Shown here: one piece after another, positions 55,021 to 64,000 of the stretch
How positions within the stretch are numbered: position 1 is the stretch's first letter
How the letters are laid out: every line of letters starts with the position of its first letter
From: Bacteroidales bacterium
Lineage (GTDB): Bacteria > Bacteroidota > Bacteroidia > Bacteroidales > UBA10428
Reading direction: 5' to 3'
DNA: 64,000 bases
Assembly (NCBI GenBank): GCA_016926235.1
Contig: JAFGOZ010000220.1
Span: forward strand, 124,001 to 188,000
Notes under the pieces: generated by a model
The model's input: only the letters and a program-made list of their open reading frames with translations
Databases searched by the model: none
What the model was told of the DNA's origin: nothing
Made by a program: the position numbers and the translations under genes

Positions 55021-55164
55021 ATTAATGTATCATTTTGAACATATTTCCGTATATTAGGTTACTTTGTGTAAACTGGTTTTGGATATTGAATAATATCCTG
55101 AATTAGTTTAGCATTCCAACCCAAGAGTAGAAGGATTTTTTTTGGAGTAAATTATATTAACAGA

Positions 55165-58100
55165 ATGGTAAATAGAAGATTGATTAGCAGAGTGATTACT
55201 TTCACTTTTGTATTGATAGTAATGGCCTCACTGAAATTGTCAGGTCAGCTGGCAATTCAGATAAACGAGTTCATGGCAGTAAATGAAACGTTTTTATTGG
55301 ATGAAGATACTGCATATTCAGACTGGATTGAGATATACAATTCTTCTGATGACCCGGTTAACCTCCTGGGTTGGTCATTAACAGATGAAATTGGTATAAA
55401 AAACAAGTGGATTTTTCCTGCGGTAACATTAAATGCTCACAGTTACATGGTGGTTTTTGCTTCTGGTAAAAACAAAAGAGTAGCAGGCCAGGAACTTCAT
55501 ACAAATTTTAGGATGGATGGAGATGGAGACTATCTTGCTCTTTTCAATCCTGCATACCAGGTTTCTACTGAATTTTATCCGGCATTTCCATCTCAAAAGA
55601 AGGATGTTTCCTATGGTTTGTTGAATGGGAACTGGTTCTATTTTACAGGCCCGACTCCTGGCGCGGATAACAGTTCAGGGTCAGCAAAAGTACCGGCTCC
55701 TGATTTTAATTATAATCATGGTTTTTATGATTCTCCGTTTAATTTAACACTTAGTTCTGCTGTTGCGGGAACACAGATATACTATACTACTGATGGAAGT
55801 GTTCCTTCACAAGTAAATGGCACTTTATTTTCATCACCTATAAATATTAATAACACTTCGATTATTAGAGCGGTAAATACATACTCTGGCCAGTCACCCA
55901 GTAAAGTGGTAACACAAACCTACTTATTCCTGGATTCAGTGATACATCAGTCCAATCATCCTGCAGGATATCCTGAGAAATGGGGACCTTATACTGCACT
56001 ATCTGATACAGCTATAGCTGATTATGAAATGGATCCAGAACTGGTATCAGATCCGACCTTTGCCAATACTTTGAAACAGGCACTTCTTGATATTCCAACG
56101 ATTTCTCTGGTTACGGATAAAAATAATCTTTTCTCAAAACAAGTTGATCCAAATACCGGAGGAATTTATATATATACCGGACCTCCGCTTACTAATACTA
56201 CAAGCGGTCTTGGAGATGGATGGGAAAGGCCTGTATCTATGGAGTATTTTGCTCCAAACGATACCGTTTCATTTCAGGTTAATTGTGGTCTACGCCTTCA
56301 TGGTGGTCATGGTCGCAGACCGGAAAAATCGCCTAAACATTCTTTCCGTGTTATATTTCGAGATGAATATGGCCCAAAAACACTTAATTTCCCAATGTTT
56401 GGAGAAGATGCAACTACCAGTTTTAATACAATCGTGTTAAGAGCTGGTTTTTGTAATGCCTGGTATCACCATGAAAGCAGCCAGAGGAACCGTGCACAAT
56501 ATACCCGTGATGCATGGGGCAAGGATGCTCAGCTGGATATGGGACATGTTGGGGCACACAGCAAGTTTGTTCATCTTTATGTGAATGGCATGTACTGGGG
56601 GTTATATGCCCCTACTGAACGTATGGACAGACGTTTTGCCGCATCTTATTTTGACGGTGAAGAAGAAGATTTTGATGTGATAAAAGATTATACTGAACCT
56701 GTAGATGGGAACCTGGATGCATGGAATGCGATGATGGACCAGGCTGACGCAGGATTGACAAGCAATGAGGCATACCAAAAAATTCAGGGCAATAACCCGG
56801 ATGGCACACGCAATTTTGCATATCACAAATATGTAGACATTGAGAATATTATAGATTATATGTTGATTAATTTCTACGGCGGAAATACGGATTGGGATCA
56901 CCATAACTGGGCGGCTATCAAGAACCGTAATAATATAAATCAGGGTTTTCAATTCATATGCTGGGATATGGAACATATTCTTGAAAATGAGAATGCGAAT
57001 ATGCTGGGAGAGAATAATTCGAATTGTCCAAGTGACCTGTTTCAAAAGCTCAGAGCAAATGAAGATTTTAAAAGATCTTTTACTGACCGTGTGCAGGTTC
57101 ATTGTTTTAATAATGGAACACTCACTCCTGAAGGTGCCGAAGCTCTTTGGAATATGAGAAAAGTTGAGGTTGAGGAGGCAATTAATGGTGAAGCTGCCAG
57201 ATGGGGAGACTATCGCAGGGATGTTCACCAGTACCAGACTGCAGGGCCATTTGATTTATATACCAAAGAAACCTACTGGCTTCAGGCACAAAGCTATCTG
57301 TTAAATACATACTTTCCCGCCAGAACTGGCATTTTCCTGAATCAGCTGAGATCAGCAGGTTTATATCCAAATGTGGATGCTCCTGTATTCCTCGTTAACG
57401 GAACTGCTCCTGTTGGATATAACGTAGATATTGGAGATGACGTGTCAATGACAGCTCCTCAGGGAACGATTTATTTTACTGCAGATGGATCAGATCCTGT
57501 AGATTGGGGAGGTGGATCCCAGGAAGAAGAATTGGTGCTATTTGAAGAAGATGCAGATAAAAGGGTTACGGTCCCAAAATCGGATTTAGGAACTACCTGG
57601 TATTCAAGTATTGGTTTTGACGATTCCGGTTGGACACTTTGCTCCGGTGCGCCCGGGGGTGTTGGTTACGAAAAGAATTCCGGATATGAATCCTTGATAA
57701 CACTTGATGTTAGCAATGATATGTACACCGGGGGGACCAATCCAAATACATCATGTTATATACGCATATCTTTTACCTTTGATATTACTGAAGTGTCGAA
57801 TTACAACAGCATGGAACTGGGAGTTAGATATGATGATGGATTTGTTGCGTATCTGAATGGAACAAAAGTAGCTGAGGCAAACGCCCCTGCTTCACCGGTA
57901 TGGAATTCTGCTTCAACAGCCGGACACGAGGCAGACAACCTTACAACGTTTAGTATAACTGATTATATGGATGAATTGGCAGATGGAGATAATGTTCTTG
58001 CAATACAAGGAATAAACCAAAACCTTACAAGCTCTGATTTTATTATCTCAGCAAGACTCAGACTAAGCACATCTTCTGGTCCTGGAAATCCATCTGCAAC

Positions 58101-59064
58101 TGCTATGCTGTATTCAAGTCCAATGGATATCGACGAATCCAAACACATTAAAGCCCGAACTTTTTACAACGGAGAATGGAGTGCATTAAATGACAGGTTC
58201 TTTTACCTGGCAGATAGTTTTTATAATGTAAAAATCACGGAAGTAAATTATCATCCTTTAGATGAAGATACTATTAATGATAGCGAGTTTGAATTTGTTG
58301 AATTAAAAAATACAGGAACATCCAAATTGTTTTTAGGCGGGTCAAAATTTGTTAAGGGCATAAGTTATGAATTTCCAAAAAATGTTGAATTTGATGCGGG
58401 TGAGTTTATTGTTCTTGCTTCAAATCCTGAGATGTTTTATTCGAGATACGGCTTTTATCCTTTTGATGAGTACAGTGGTCAATTAGATAATGGTGGAGAG
58501 TGGCTTATTTTAACAAGTCCTTTGGATGATACTCTTTGTGCATTTCGTTTTAATGATGGCACCGGTTGGCCTAGTGCTCCCGATGGTAATGGATATTCAT
58601 TAGTGCCTACCGAGTTAAATCCAAAGAATGATCAGACTCTACCTTCCTACTGGAGAGCGTCTTATTATATTGGTGGATCACCCGGAAGAGATGATCTCAT
58701 TGATACTATTTCGCCTCCTGATACGAATCATACTGATACAACCATTATTATCCTGGCTAAGCGACAGGGTGTAAACAATTCTATTCTTAACCAGAATTAT
58801 CCGAATCCTTTCTCAGATTATACTTACATAAGTTATGAATTAGCTGAAGATGCAATAGTTAATCTTTCAGTATATAATATAACGGGACAACTGATAGCAA
58901 CCTTTGTGGATGAAGAGCAAAGCAAAGGAGAATATCAAATCCAATGGAACGGTATGGATATGAATGGTGATCCTTTAAGCAATGGTATGTATCTGTACAG
59001 GTTGACGGTAGAAAGTAAAGGACAAGTATTTAACACTACCAAACGAATGCTTTTAATGAGGTAA
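55165..59064 (+). CDS. T9SS-exported CotH/lamin-tail/chitobiase-like giant protein
   Basis: A 1299-residue secreted protein. A signal peptide is followed by a lamin-tail-like domain (about 30-150, INEFMAVNET), a chitobiase-type C-domain-like module (about 175-250, IYYTTDGSVPS), and a long CotH-kinase region (about 290-750) with CWDMEHILENEN and GGNTDWDHHNWA. Further modules include a second chitobiase-like insert (IYFTADGSDP), a beta-sandwich around 790-970 and a second lamin-tail domain (1022-1140). Residues 1209-1299 are a type A sorting domain (NQNYPNPFSDYTYISYELAE, ending MLLMR), which sends the protein through the type IX system to the surface. CotH proteins phosphorylate coat proteins in spore formers; here the target is unknown. 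Confidence 0.87.
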   Translation: MVNRRLISRVITFTFVLIVMASLKLSGQLAIQINEFMAVNETFLLDEDTAYSDWIEIYNSSDDPVNLLGWSLTDEIGIKNKWIFPAVTLNAHSYMVVFASGKNKRVAGQELHTNFRMDGDGDYLALFNPAYQVSTEFYPAFPSQKKDVSYGLLNGNWFYFTGPTPGADNSSGSAKVPAPDFNYNHGFYDSPFNLTLSSAVAGTQIYYTTDGSVPSQVNGTLFSSPININNTSIIRAVNTYSGQSPSKVVTQTYLFLDSVIHQSNHPAGYPEKWGPYTALSDTAIADYEMDPELVSDPTFANTLKQALLDIPTISLVTDKNNLFSKQVDPNTGGIYIYTGPPLTNTTSGLGDGWERPVSMEYFAPNDTVSFQVNCGLRLHGGHGRRPEKSPKHSFRVIFRDEYGPKTLNFPMFGEDATTSFNTIVLRAGFCNAWYHHESSQRNRAQYTRDAWGKDAQLDMGHVGAHSKFVHLYVNGMYWGLYAPTERMDRRFAASYFDGEEEDFDVIKDYTEPVDGNLDAWNAMMDQADAGLTSNEAYQKIQGNNPDGTRNFAYHKYVDIENIIDYMLINFYGGNTDWDHHNWAAIKNRNNINQGFQFICWDMEHILENENANMLGENNSNCPSDLFQKLRANEDFKRSFTDRVQVHCFNNGTLTPEGAEALWNMRKVEVEEAINGEAARWGDYRRDVHQYQTAGPFDLYTKETYWLQAQSYLLNTYFPARTGIFLNQLRSAGLYPNVDAPVFLVNGTAPVGYNVDIGDDVSMTAPQGTIYFTADGSDPVDWGGGSQEEELVLFEEDADKRVTVPKSDLGTTWYSSIGFDDSGWTLCSGAPGGVGYEKNSGYESLITLDVSNDMYTGGTNPNTSCYIRISFTFDITEVSNYNSMELGVRYDDGFVAYLNGTKVAEANAPASPVWNSASTAGHEADNLTTFSITDYMDELADGDNVLAIQGINQNLTSSDFIISARLRLSTSSGPGNPSATAMLYSSPMDIDESKHIKARTFYNGEWSALNDRFFYLADSFYNVKITEVNYHPLDEDTINDSEFEFVELKNTGTSKLFLGGSKFVKGISYEFPKNVEFDAGEFIVLASNPEMFYSRYGFYPFDEYSGQLDNGGEWLILTSPLDDTLCAFRFNDGTGWPSAPDGNGYSLVPTELNPKNDQTLPSYWRASYYIGGSPGRDDLIDTISPPDTNHTDTTIIILAKRQGVNNSILNQNYPNPFSDYTYISYELAEDAIVNLSVYNITGQLIATFVDEEQSKGEYQIQWNGMDMNGDPLSNGMYLYRLTVESKGQVFNTTKRMLLMR

Positions 59065-59073
59065 ATAGAGAGA

Positions 59074-59189
59074 GATGTGACCAAAAAGTATATTGAAATG
59101 TCATTCTGAACTTGGTTCAGAATCCTTTCAATAAAACGATTAGTCAGTTAACAAGTTCAGGATGATTAATACTGTACTTTTTGGTCATC
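59074..59189. repeat. Inverted-repeat element between convergent genes
   Basis: GATGTGACCAAAAAGTA (59074-59090) is nearly complementary to TACTTTTTGGTCATC (59175-59189). Inside, TCATTCTGAACTTG (59101-59114) matches the complement of CAAGTTCAGGATGA (59152-59165) with one mismatch, and TTCTGAACTTGGTTCAGAA is a perfect hairpin. The same TCATTCTGAACTTG core is a familiar Bacteroidota dispersed repeat. Position suggests it also serves as a bidirectional transcription stop. Confidence 0.75.
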
Positions 59190-59194
59190 CCTTA

Positions 59195-59629
59195 CTACTC
59201 AATAATCTTTATTTCTTCAATAATATCACCTGCCCGGATTGCATCAATAACCTCCAATCCTTCATATACTTTCCCAAAGCAGGTATGCTTGCGGTCAAGA
59301 TGGGCTGTATTGCGCCTGTTATGACATATAAAAAACTGGGAACCTCCGGTATCCTTTCCGGCATGGGCCATAGATAATACTCCGCGGTCATGGTATTGAT
59401 TTCCTCCTGTTAATTCGCATTTTATGGTATAACCGGGCCCGCCCATACCGCTTCCTTCCGGGCAGCCTCCCTGGATTACAAAGTCAGGGATAACCCTGTG
59501 AAATGTAAGGCCGTTGTAAAAGCCTTTATTTGCTAAACTGATAAAATTCGCGACTGTATGGGGTGCATCCTTCTCATAGAATTCAACCTTCATAGTCCCC
59601 TTTTCCGTAATAATTTCTGCTTTTTTCAT
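59195..59629 (-). CDS. Peptidyl-prolyl cis-trans isomerase, cyclophilin type
   Basis: A 144-residue cyclophilin without signal peptide, so probably cytoplasmic. The catalytic segment [17 protein letters not shown] (with the Arg), the [13 protein letters not shown] segment with the Gln and Phe of the active site, and the FGKVYEG C-terminal strand are all present. The loop normally reading WLDGKHTVFG here reads [10 protein letters not shown]. It catalyses proline isomerisation during folding. It overlaps the upstream lipoprotein gene by 4 nt (ATGA). Confidence 0.93.
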   Translation of the reverse strand: MKKAEIITEKGTMKVEFYEKDAPHTVANFISLANKGFYNGLTFHRVIPDFVIQGGCPEGSGMGGPGYTIKCELTGGNQYHDRGVLSMAHAGKDTGGSQFFICHNRRNTAHLDRKHTCFGKVYEGLEVIDAIRAGDIIEEIKIIE

Positions 59630-60015
59630 TCTTCACTTTGTTGATTTTTAGCTCGTATATTTTCAATTTCCATTTGAATATCTGAATCAATATCTTCGTC
59701 CTTTAGCCAGATTACTTTTTGGTTGTCTTCCGGGTCAAATTTTAAGGCCAACCAATCCCCTGATCTCGGGATAGCAACACGCGATACTACTGTAGTAACC
59801 TGAGCATCAAAAGGTTCTTTGTTGAGAGAGTAAATGGTGACATACATGCGTACTCTCGGATTATCATTTACTGTCACATTTGTATCTTCTACTTTATTGA
59901 TTATTCCAGCACCTACAATTCCAACTTCATTAATCCTGTCATAATCCTTTTGGCCGCAACTTGCAGAGATAAATAGCGCAATCAGAAACATCAGAAATAA
60001 TTTAGTATTCTTCAT
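59626..60015 (-). CDS. Small hypothetical lipoprotein
   Basis: A 129-residue lipoprotein: signal [20 protein letters not shown] with Cys at about 20. The mature part includes [28 protein letters not shown] (key residues G-I-V-G-A-G) and a beta-rich core with a charged C-terminus ([11 protein letters not shown]). It resembles short proteins of unknown function that bear a VGxG-type strand, but no family is recognised with certainty. It is co-translated with the cyclophilin. Confidence 0.75.
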   Translation of the reverse strand: MKNTKLFLMFLIALFISASCGQKDYDRINEVGIVGAGIINKVEDTNVTVNDNPRVRMYVTIYSLNKEPFDAQVTTVVSRVAIPRSGDWLALKFDPEDNQKVIWLKDEDIDSDIQMEIENIRAKNQQSEE

Positions 60016-60063
60016 AGTTTTAGAATTTAGTTATTATTATGATCTCAATACACGTTCATATAG

Positions 60064-60774
60064 CTATTTGTTATAATCATTAAGCAGTTTTATAAAATCC
60101 TGTTCATAATCAGGATGGTTTATATTTCCGGACTTTACCTTGGAAGAAAATACTGATTTAAGGTTGCCATATTCATCGTTGTTAAATTTATCAAGTACTT
60201 CCTGGTTATCTGATATATAATCCAACAAGCTTATGGTAGATATGTTCTTTGGGTTAACGTCACCTTTTTGTATCAATAAGTCGAAGTGAGTCTTTACATG
60301 TTCTTCCTGCTCTTCCGGGGTCATAGTTATTACAGGTCCTGATACTATTCCTTCAAGACTTATATATTTCTTATACAGTTTTACTTTTGGTCCGCAAACC
60401 TCTTCAAACATGTACATTTGAGGTATTGATGCAGAACCTGCAGCATATAAGTCGGCATATTTCACAGATTCATAGCGCGCACCCCCTTCTATTTCAAAAT
60501 ACTTAACATCTTTTGCTTTAAATTTCTCATATTCTTTCATTTTTACTTTTTCGCCCCCTTTAGCTTTTTCATACAGCTCAGGTGATAGAAGAGATACATC
60601 CTTTTGAAAATCATTAGCAGCTGTATAATTTATAGGTATATAGCCTTCTTTTACAGTGCCATCATTCAATTCAATTTTCCCTTTGTGATGTTTTTCAATC
60701 CATCGATTTTGGGAATACGTATTTATTGCAAAAGCGGATAAAATACAGATGATTAATAACAGGTTCTTTTTCAT
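60064..60774 (-). CDS. Hypothetical exported protein
   Basis: A 236-residue protein with signal peptide (MKKNLLLIICILSAFAINTYS). The mature part is charged and mixed alpha/beta, with repeated KMKEYEKFKAKDVKYFEIEG-like stretches and IELNDGTVKEGYIP. A strand motif KGKIELNDGTVKEGYI resembles proteins of unknown function often seen in Bacteroidota periplasm. No cysteine for a lipid anchor. Neighbours are the cyclophilin operon and the divergent DUF4450-type gene. Confidence 0.75.
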   Translation of the reverse strand: MKKNLLLIICILSAFAINTYSQNRWIEKHHKGKIELNDGTVKEGYIPINYTAANDFQKDVSLLSPELYEKAKGGEKVKMKEYEKFKAKDVKYFEIEGGARYESVKYADLYAAGSASIPQMYMFEEVCGPKVKLYKKYISLEGIVSGPVITMTPEEQEEHVKTHFDLLIQKGDVNPKNISTISLLDYISDNQEVLDKFNNDEYGNLKSVFSSKVKSGNINHPDYEQDFIKLLNDYNK

Positions 60775-60932
60775 AGGGTTAGGTTTTAATTTAAAATTAA
60801 TTTATTAAATCTACGAAAAAAAAATAATATAGGCATTAAATAAGGGTTCTTTAAAGTGGTAATGAATTTAAATATACTTTTTCTACTATGGTAAATCTGA
60901 AATTCGTAATTTTCAAAGCAAAATTAAATAGC

Positions 60933-63900
60933 ATGCTATACTTCTGCCGACATTTTATTATTCTCTTCATTGGATTATTGATTTGTAAATCACTTAATAG
61001 TCAGGAATATTCTGATCAACAAGCAACACAGCCATGGAACAACAAAGAAAGAACTTTACGCTATAGACCTGATGGAAGTGATTTCGTCATAATAAACGGG
61101 GAACGCAGGTTTAACAGGGCATTATATGGGACTAATACAGGGTACCGTGTAGAAGGAGGTGATTTACCGGAATTTGCGCAATACATGCCTGATATGGGGG
61201 GGAATCTTAAATTTGGTATTGTAGCAGATAAAATCAGCAAATGGCTGATTGAAGCTGATACGATCATTGCCCGTTATCATCCCGGAGCTATGATATATAC
61301 TGTTAAAGATCAGATATTAGGATCGGGACAGATTCAGATTTACCTTTTAGCAATGGCTGATGCAGAAGGATTTATAGTAAGATTTGAGTTTTCAGATGTG
61401 CCTTCGCATCTGCAACTTTTCTGGGCGTTTGGTGGCGTGAGCGGTTCAAAATTTAGCCGTGATGGAGATATTGGTGCCGATCCGGAATCTTCATTTTATC
61501 TTCAGCCGGATTATTGTATTGACAATATTATAGATTTGCAGGATGGGGCATTTACTACTTATTATTTGCCTCGTAAAACAAGAAAAAAAATTGATATTGA
61601 GAGTTGGAGGAATGAACCGGAGTCTTCAAAACTCAGCATAATGAAACCGGTGAAAGGTATTTACCCCCCGCAGTCAAAGGTAAAGATTAGTGATGCCTCA
61701 GAACAAAGCTCACCTGTTGGCTTTTTTAATTCAGTAGCAGGAGAACATCCTGCCATTACAGGTCTTTTACCTGTTCAGTTAAAATCCTGTTATTTTGCTC
61801 TTTATCTACCGGGGACCATCGGCAAATTTAATTATAAGAAGCTGGAAGAAGCATTTTTAAAGGCTGAAGATGCCCGTAAAAAACTTGCCGAAAGAATTGT
61901 TGTAAATACTCCCGATGAATATATAAATACCTTAGGCGGGGCATTGGCCATTGCTGCAGACGCAGTGTACCAGGAACCGTCGTATTTGCATGGAGCTATT
62001 GCCTGGCGTATGTGGTTGAATGGCTGGCGGGGGGCTAGTTGTGCGGATGCCTTAGGGTGGCATGACAGGGCAAAAACACATTTCTCAGGATATATACAAT
62101 CACAGGTAACTGAACCAGCAACAGGACCTGTAGTACCTGACACACTGAGACATTTTGCACGTCAGAAGGAGGAAATGGGGACATCTATGTTTAGCAGTGG
62201 GTATATTTGCCGCAATCCCAAAGGGGATTTCAGGCCACACCATTATGATATGAACCTGGTGTTTATTGACCAGTTGTTAACCCATTACCTGAATACCGGA
62301 GATGTTGATTATATAAGGGAGACCTGGCCTGCCATTAAGCTTCATCTGGCATGGGAAAAACGGAATTATGACGGGGACAACGACGGTTTATTTGATGCAT
62401 ATTGTTGTATTTGGGCCAGCGACGCAATTCAGTATAACGGGGGTAAGGTAGCTTATTCATCAGCGTATAATTATAGAGCGAATCTGATGGCCGCACAAAT
62501 TGCAGAAATTTTAGGCGAAGACCCGAAACCCTATCATGATGAGGCTCTCAAAATACTGAAAGCTGTGAACCGTGAATTATGGTTGTCAGATAAAGGCAGA
62601 TATGCGGAGAATAAGGACATTTTTGGCCTGGAACAAACCCATGATATGCCTGGAATCTGGACAATCTACCACACCCTGGATGAAGGAGTTGCAGATCCTT
62701 TCCAGGCATACCAGTGTACACGGTATATTGATGAAGAGATACCTCATATTCCGGTTATCGCAAATGGCATTGAAGGGAATTATTACACTATATCCACTAC
62801 AAGTTGGATGCCTTATACATGGTCCGTTAATAATGTTGCATTGGCTGAGGTATTGCATGCTTCCCTGGCCTACTGGCAGGCAGGACGATCTGATGATGCA
62901 TTTCTTTTATGGAAAAGTGCGCTGATAGAAAGCATGTATCTGGGGGCAAGTCCGGGCAATTTTCAGCAATTGTCATTTTATGATGCCATGCGCGGTGAGC
63001 TTTACCGTGATTTCGCTGATCCCATCGGTATGGCTTCCCGTACCCTGGTTGAGGGATTATTTGGTGTAAAACCTGATGCATTAGATGATACATTAACAAT
63101 TCGACCTGGGTTTCCTCAGAAATGGGAATTTGCAGAACTTAAAACACCTGATATACAAATTAATTACGAAAGACAAACGAATAATGAGATATATGAGATA
63201 CGGCAAAGCTTTCCGCAATTAATGAATCTCAGATTACAAATTAATGCTCAAAAGGATAAGATAAAAAAAGTCTTAGTAAATGGCCAACAGGTTAAATGGC
63301 ATTCACTTGCAAGTAGCGTTGGACAACCAAAGATTGAAATTAACCTGGCAAAGAATGATAACTACACAATTGAAATATCCTGGGAAGGACAACCAACCAA
63401 TGAATCCTCTGACGTTTTAGTTACAGCCAATGGTACGGAATTTTCACATGCTTATATAAACGAAGAAATAATCGACTTTTATGATCCTCAAAAAGTATTT
63501 TCTACTCACTCAATCGAAGGGAAGAAACTGAAGGGCAAAATAAATACAACATGTACATATCATACTTTCTTTGTAAAGCTTAGACAAGGGGATATTTTGT
63601 GGTGGAAGCCATTTAATATGAAGGTAGAAGAACCTCTTCAAATTAAGGCAGAGAAGAAAATTGGCAGTGATGTTGTTGCACTCAAAGTAAAAAATAATGT
63701 TAATGAGCGGGTTACTGGAGAATTTTGGATCAATAGTAAGGTTATAAAGGGTACAACCGTTGAAGTTGGGGGGATGAACGAATCAATAGAAATTGAGATA
63801 CCCTTGAAAGAATTTGTGCCTGGTAGCAATTCCATTATTTTTTCAGGAGAAGGATTATCTTCAAGCATACTTTACACTGACTGGGAATTGCCGGTTACAT

Positions 63901-64000
63901 TGGATAATAAGTATGAAACAATTGATCTTTCTGGTTATTTCAATGAGAAGGTAAATAGAATTTTTAAAATCAAATATCTTTCTCCCCGGTCAGAATTTCC
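60933..64000 (+). CDS. DUF4450-type glycosidase-like protein (partial)
   Basis: A large exported protein that continues past the right edge, with about 1022 residues visible. ATG 60933 gives a good signal peptide (MLYFCRHFIILFIGLLICKSL); an in-frame ATG at 60888 would add 15 residues. It has the look of a (alpha/alpha)6-barrel glycosidase: GWRGASCADALGWHDRAK, YDMNLVFIDQLLTHYLNTGDVDYIR, DGDNDGLFDAYCCIW and TSSWMPYTWSVNNVALAEVLHASLAYW, preceded by a beta domain and followed by beta modules from about residue 730. This matches DUF4450 proteins of Bacteroidota, related to glucoamylase/rhamnosidase folds. Substrate and catalytic residues are not certain. DUF4450 assignment is from recall. Confidence 0.75.
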   Translation, partial: MLYFCRHFIILFIGLLICKSLNSQEYSDQQATQPWNNKERTLRYRPDGSDFVIINGERRFNRALYGTNTGYRVEGGDLPEFAQYMPDMGGNLKFGIVADKISKWLIEADTIIARYHPGAMIYTVKDQILGSGQIQIYLLAMADAEGFIVRFEFSDVPSHLQLFWAFGGVSGSKFSRDGDIGADPESSFYLQPDYCIDNIIDLQDGAFTTYYLPRKTRKKIDIESWRNEPESSKLSIMKPVKGIYPPQSKVKISDASEQSSPVGFFNSVAGEHPAITGLLPVQLKSCYFALYLPGTIGKFNYKKLEEAFLKAEDARKKLAERIVVNTPDEYINTLGGALAIAADAVYQEPSYLHGAIAWRMWLNGWRGASCADALGWHDRAKTHFSGYIQSQVTEPATGPVVPDTLRHFARQKEEMGTSMFSSGYICRNPKGDFRPHHYDMNLVFIDQLLTHYLNTGDVDYIRETWPAIKLHLAWEKRNYDGDNDGLFDAYCCIWASDAIQYNGGKVAYSSAYNYRANLMAAQIAEILGEDPKPYHDEALKILKAVNRELWLSDKGRYAENKDIFGLEQTHDMPGIWTIYHTLDEGVADPFQAYQCTRYIDEEIPHIPVIANGIEGNYYTISTTSWMPYTWSVNNVALAEVLHASLAYWQAGRSDDAFLLWKSALIESMYLGASPGNFQQLSFYDAMRGELYRDFADPIGMASRTLVEGLFGVKPDALDDTLTIRPGFPQKWEFAELKTPDIQINYERQTNNEIYEIRQSFPQLMNLRLQINAQKDKIKKVLVNGQQVKWHSLASSVGQPKIEINLAKNDNYTIEISWEGQPTNESSDVLVTANGTEFSHAYINEEIIDFYDPQKVFSTHSIEGKKLKGKINTTCTYHTFFVKLRQGDILWWKPFNMKVEEPLQIKAEKKIGSDVVALKVKNNVNERVTGEFWINSKVIKGTTVEVGGMNESIEIEIPLKEFVPGSNSIIFSGEGLSSSILYTDWELPVTLDNKYETIDLSGYFNEKVNRIFKIKYLSPRSEF

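Overview
The window reads as chromosomal DNA of a Bacteroidota bacterium. The sequence is visibly AT-rich. The evidence for the phylum is a type IX secretion sorting tail on a giant CotH/lamin-tail protein, TonB receptors with carboxypeptidase-like plug extensions, a DUF4249 lipoprotein beside one receptor, several DUF4369/TlpA-type thioredoxin lipoproteins, a propeller-type hybrid histidine kinase, a FISUMP protein, a DUF2723 membrane protein and several matches to the Bacteroidota promoter element TAnnTTTG. I cannot name a genus.

Region 1 (1-20022, all minus strand) is a surface-polysaccharide locus that appears to run from glyS leftwards off the window. After glyS come a GT4 glycosyltransferase, wecC and wecB (UDP-ManNAc and UDP-ManNAcA supply), a dehydrogenase remnant, two methyltransferases, a GT2 transferase and a Wzx-type flippase. 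A CapD-like nucleotide-sugar dehydratase follows, then a compact block of a class IV aminotransferase, a methyltransferase, a fold-III PLP decarboxylase, an HpcH/HpaI-like aldolase and a CBS-nucleotidyltransferase. The locus ends with another glycosyltransferase, an MBOAT/SGNH O-acylation pair and a dehydrogenase cut by the window edge. Gaps are short and several stop/start codons overlap. The aldolase-decarboxylase-aminotransferase-nucleotidyltransferase block does not match a standard sugar pathway that I recognise and is the best candidate for new biochemistry.

Region 2 (20023-40924) is mostly housekeeping and envelope genes: nadB, a large hybrid sensor kinase, dusB, a CPBP protease, a conserved hypothetical gene, a WD40 protein, lpxH, two DUF4369/TlpA-type proteins (one lacking its redox cysteines), a peptidase-propeller-barrel fusion, a SUI1/YciH factor, a DUF2723 membrane protein and a polyprenyl synthetase.

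Region 3 (40925-64000) holds a palindrome-rich spacer, a CGHC thioredoxin protein, carA, a second structured spacer with nested inverted repeats, and an outer-membrane trio (unknown barrel protein, TonB receptor, DUF4249 lipoprotein). It continues with two small lipoproteins, a second TonB receptor, a FISUMP lipoprotein, a PfkB sugar kinase, the T9SS-exported CotH protein, a third inverted-repeat spacer, a cyclophilin operon and a partial DUF4450-type glycosidase-like protein. No tRNA, rRNA, CRISPR array or intact insertion sequence was seen.
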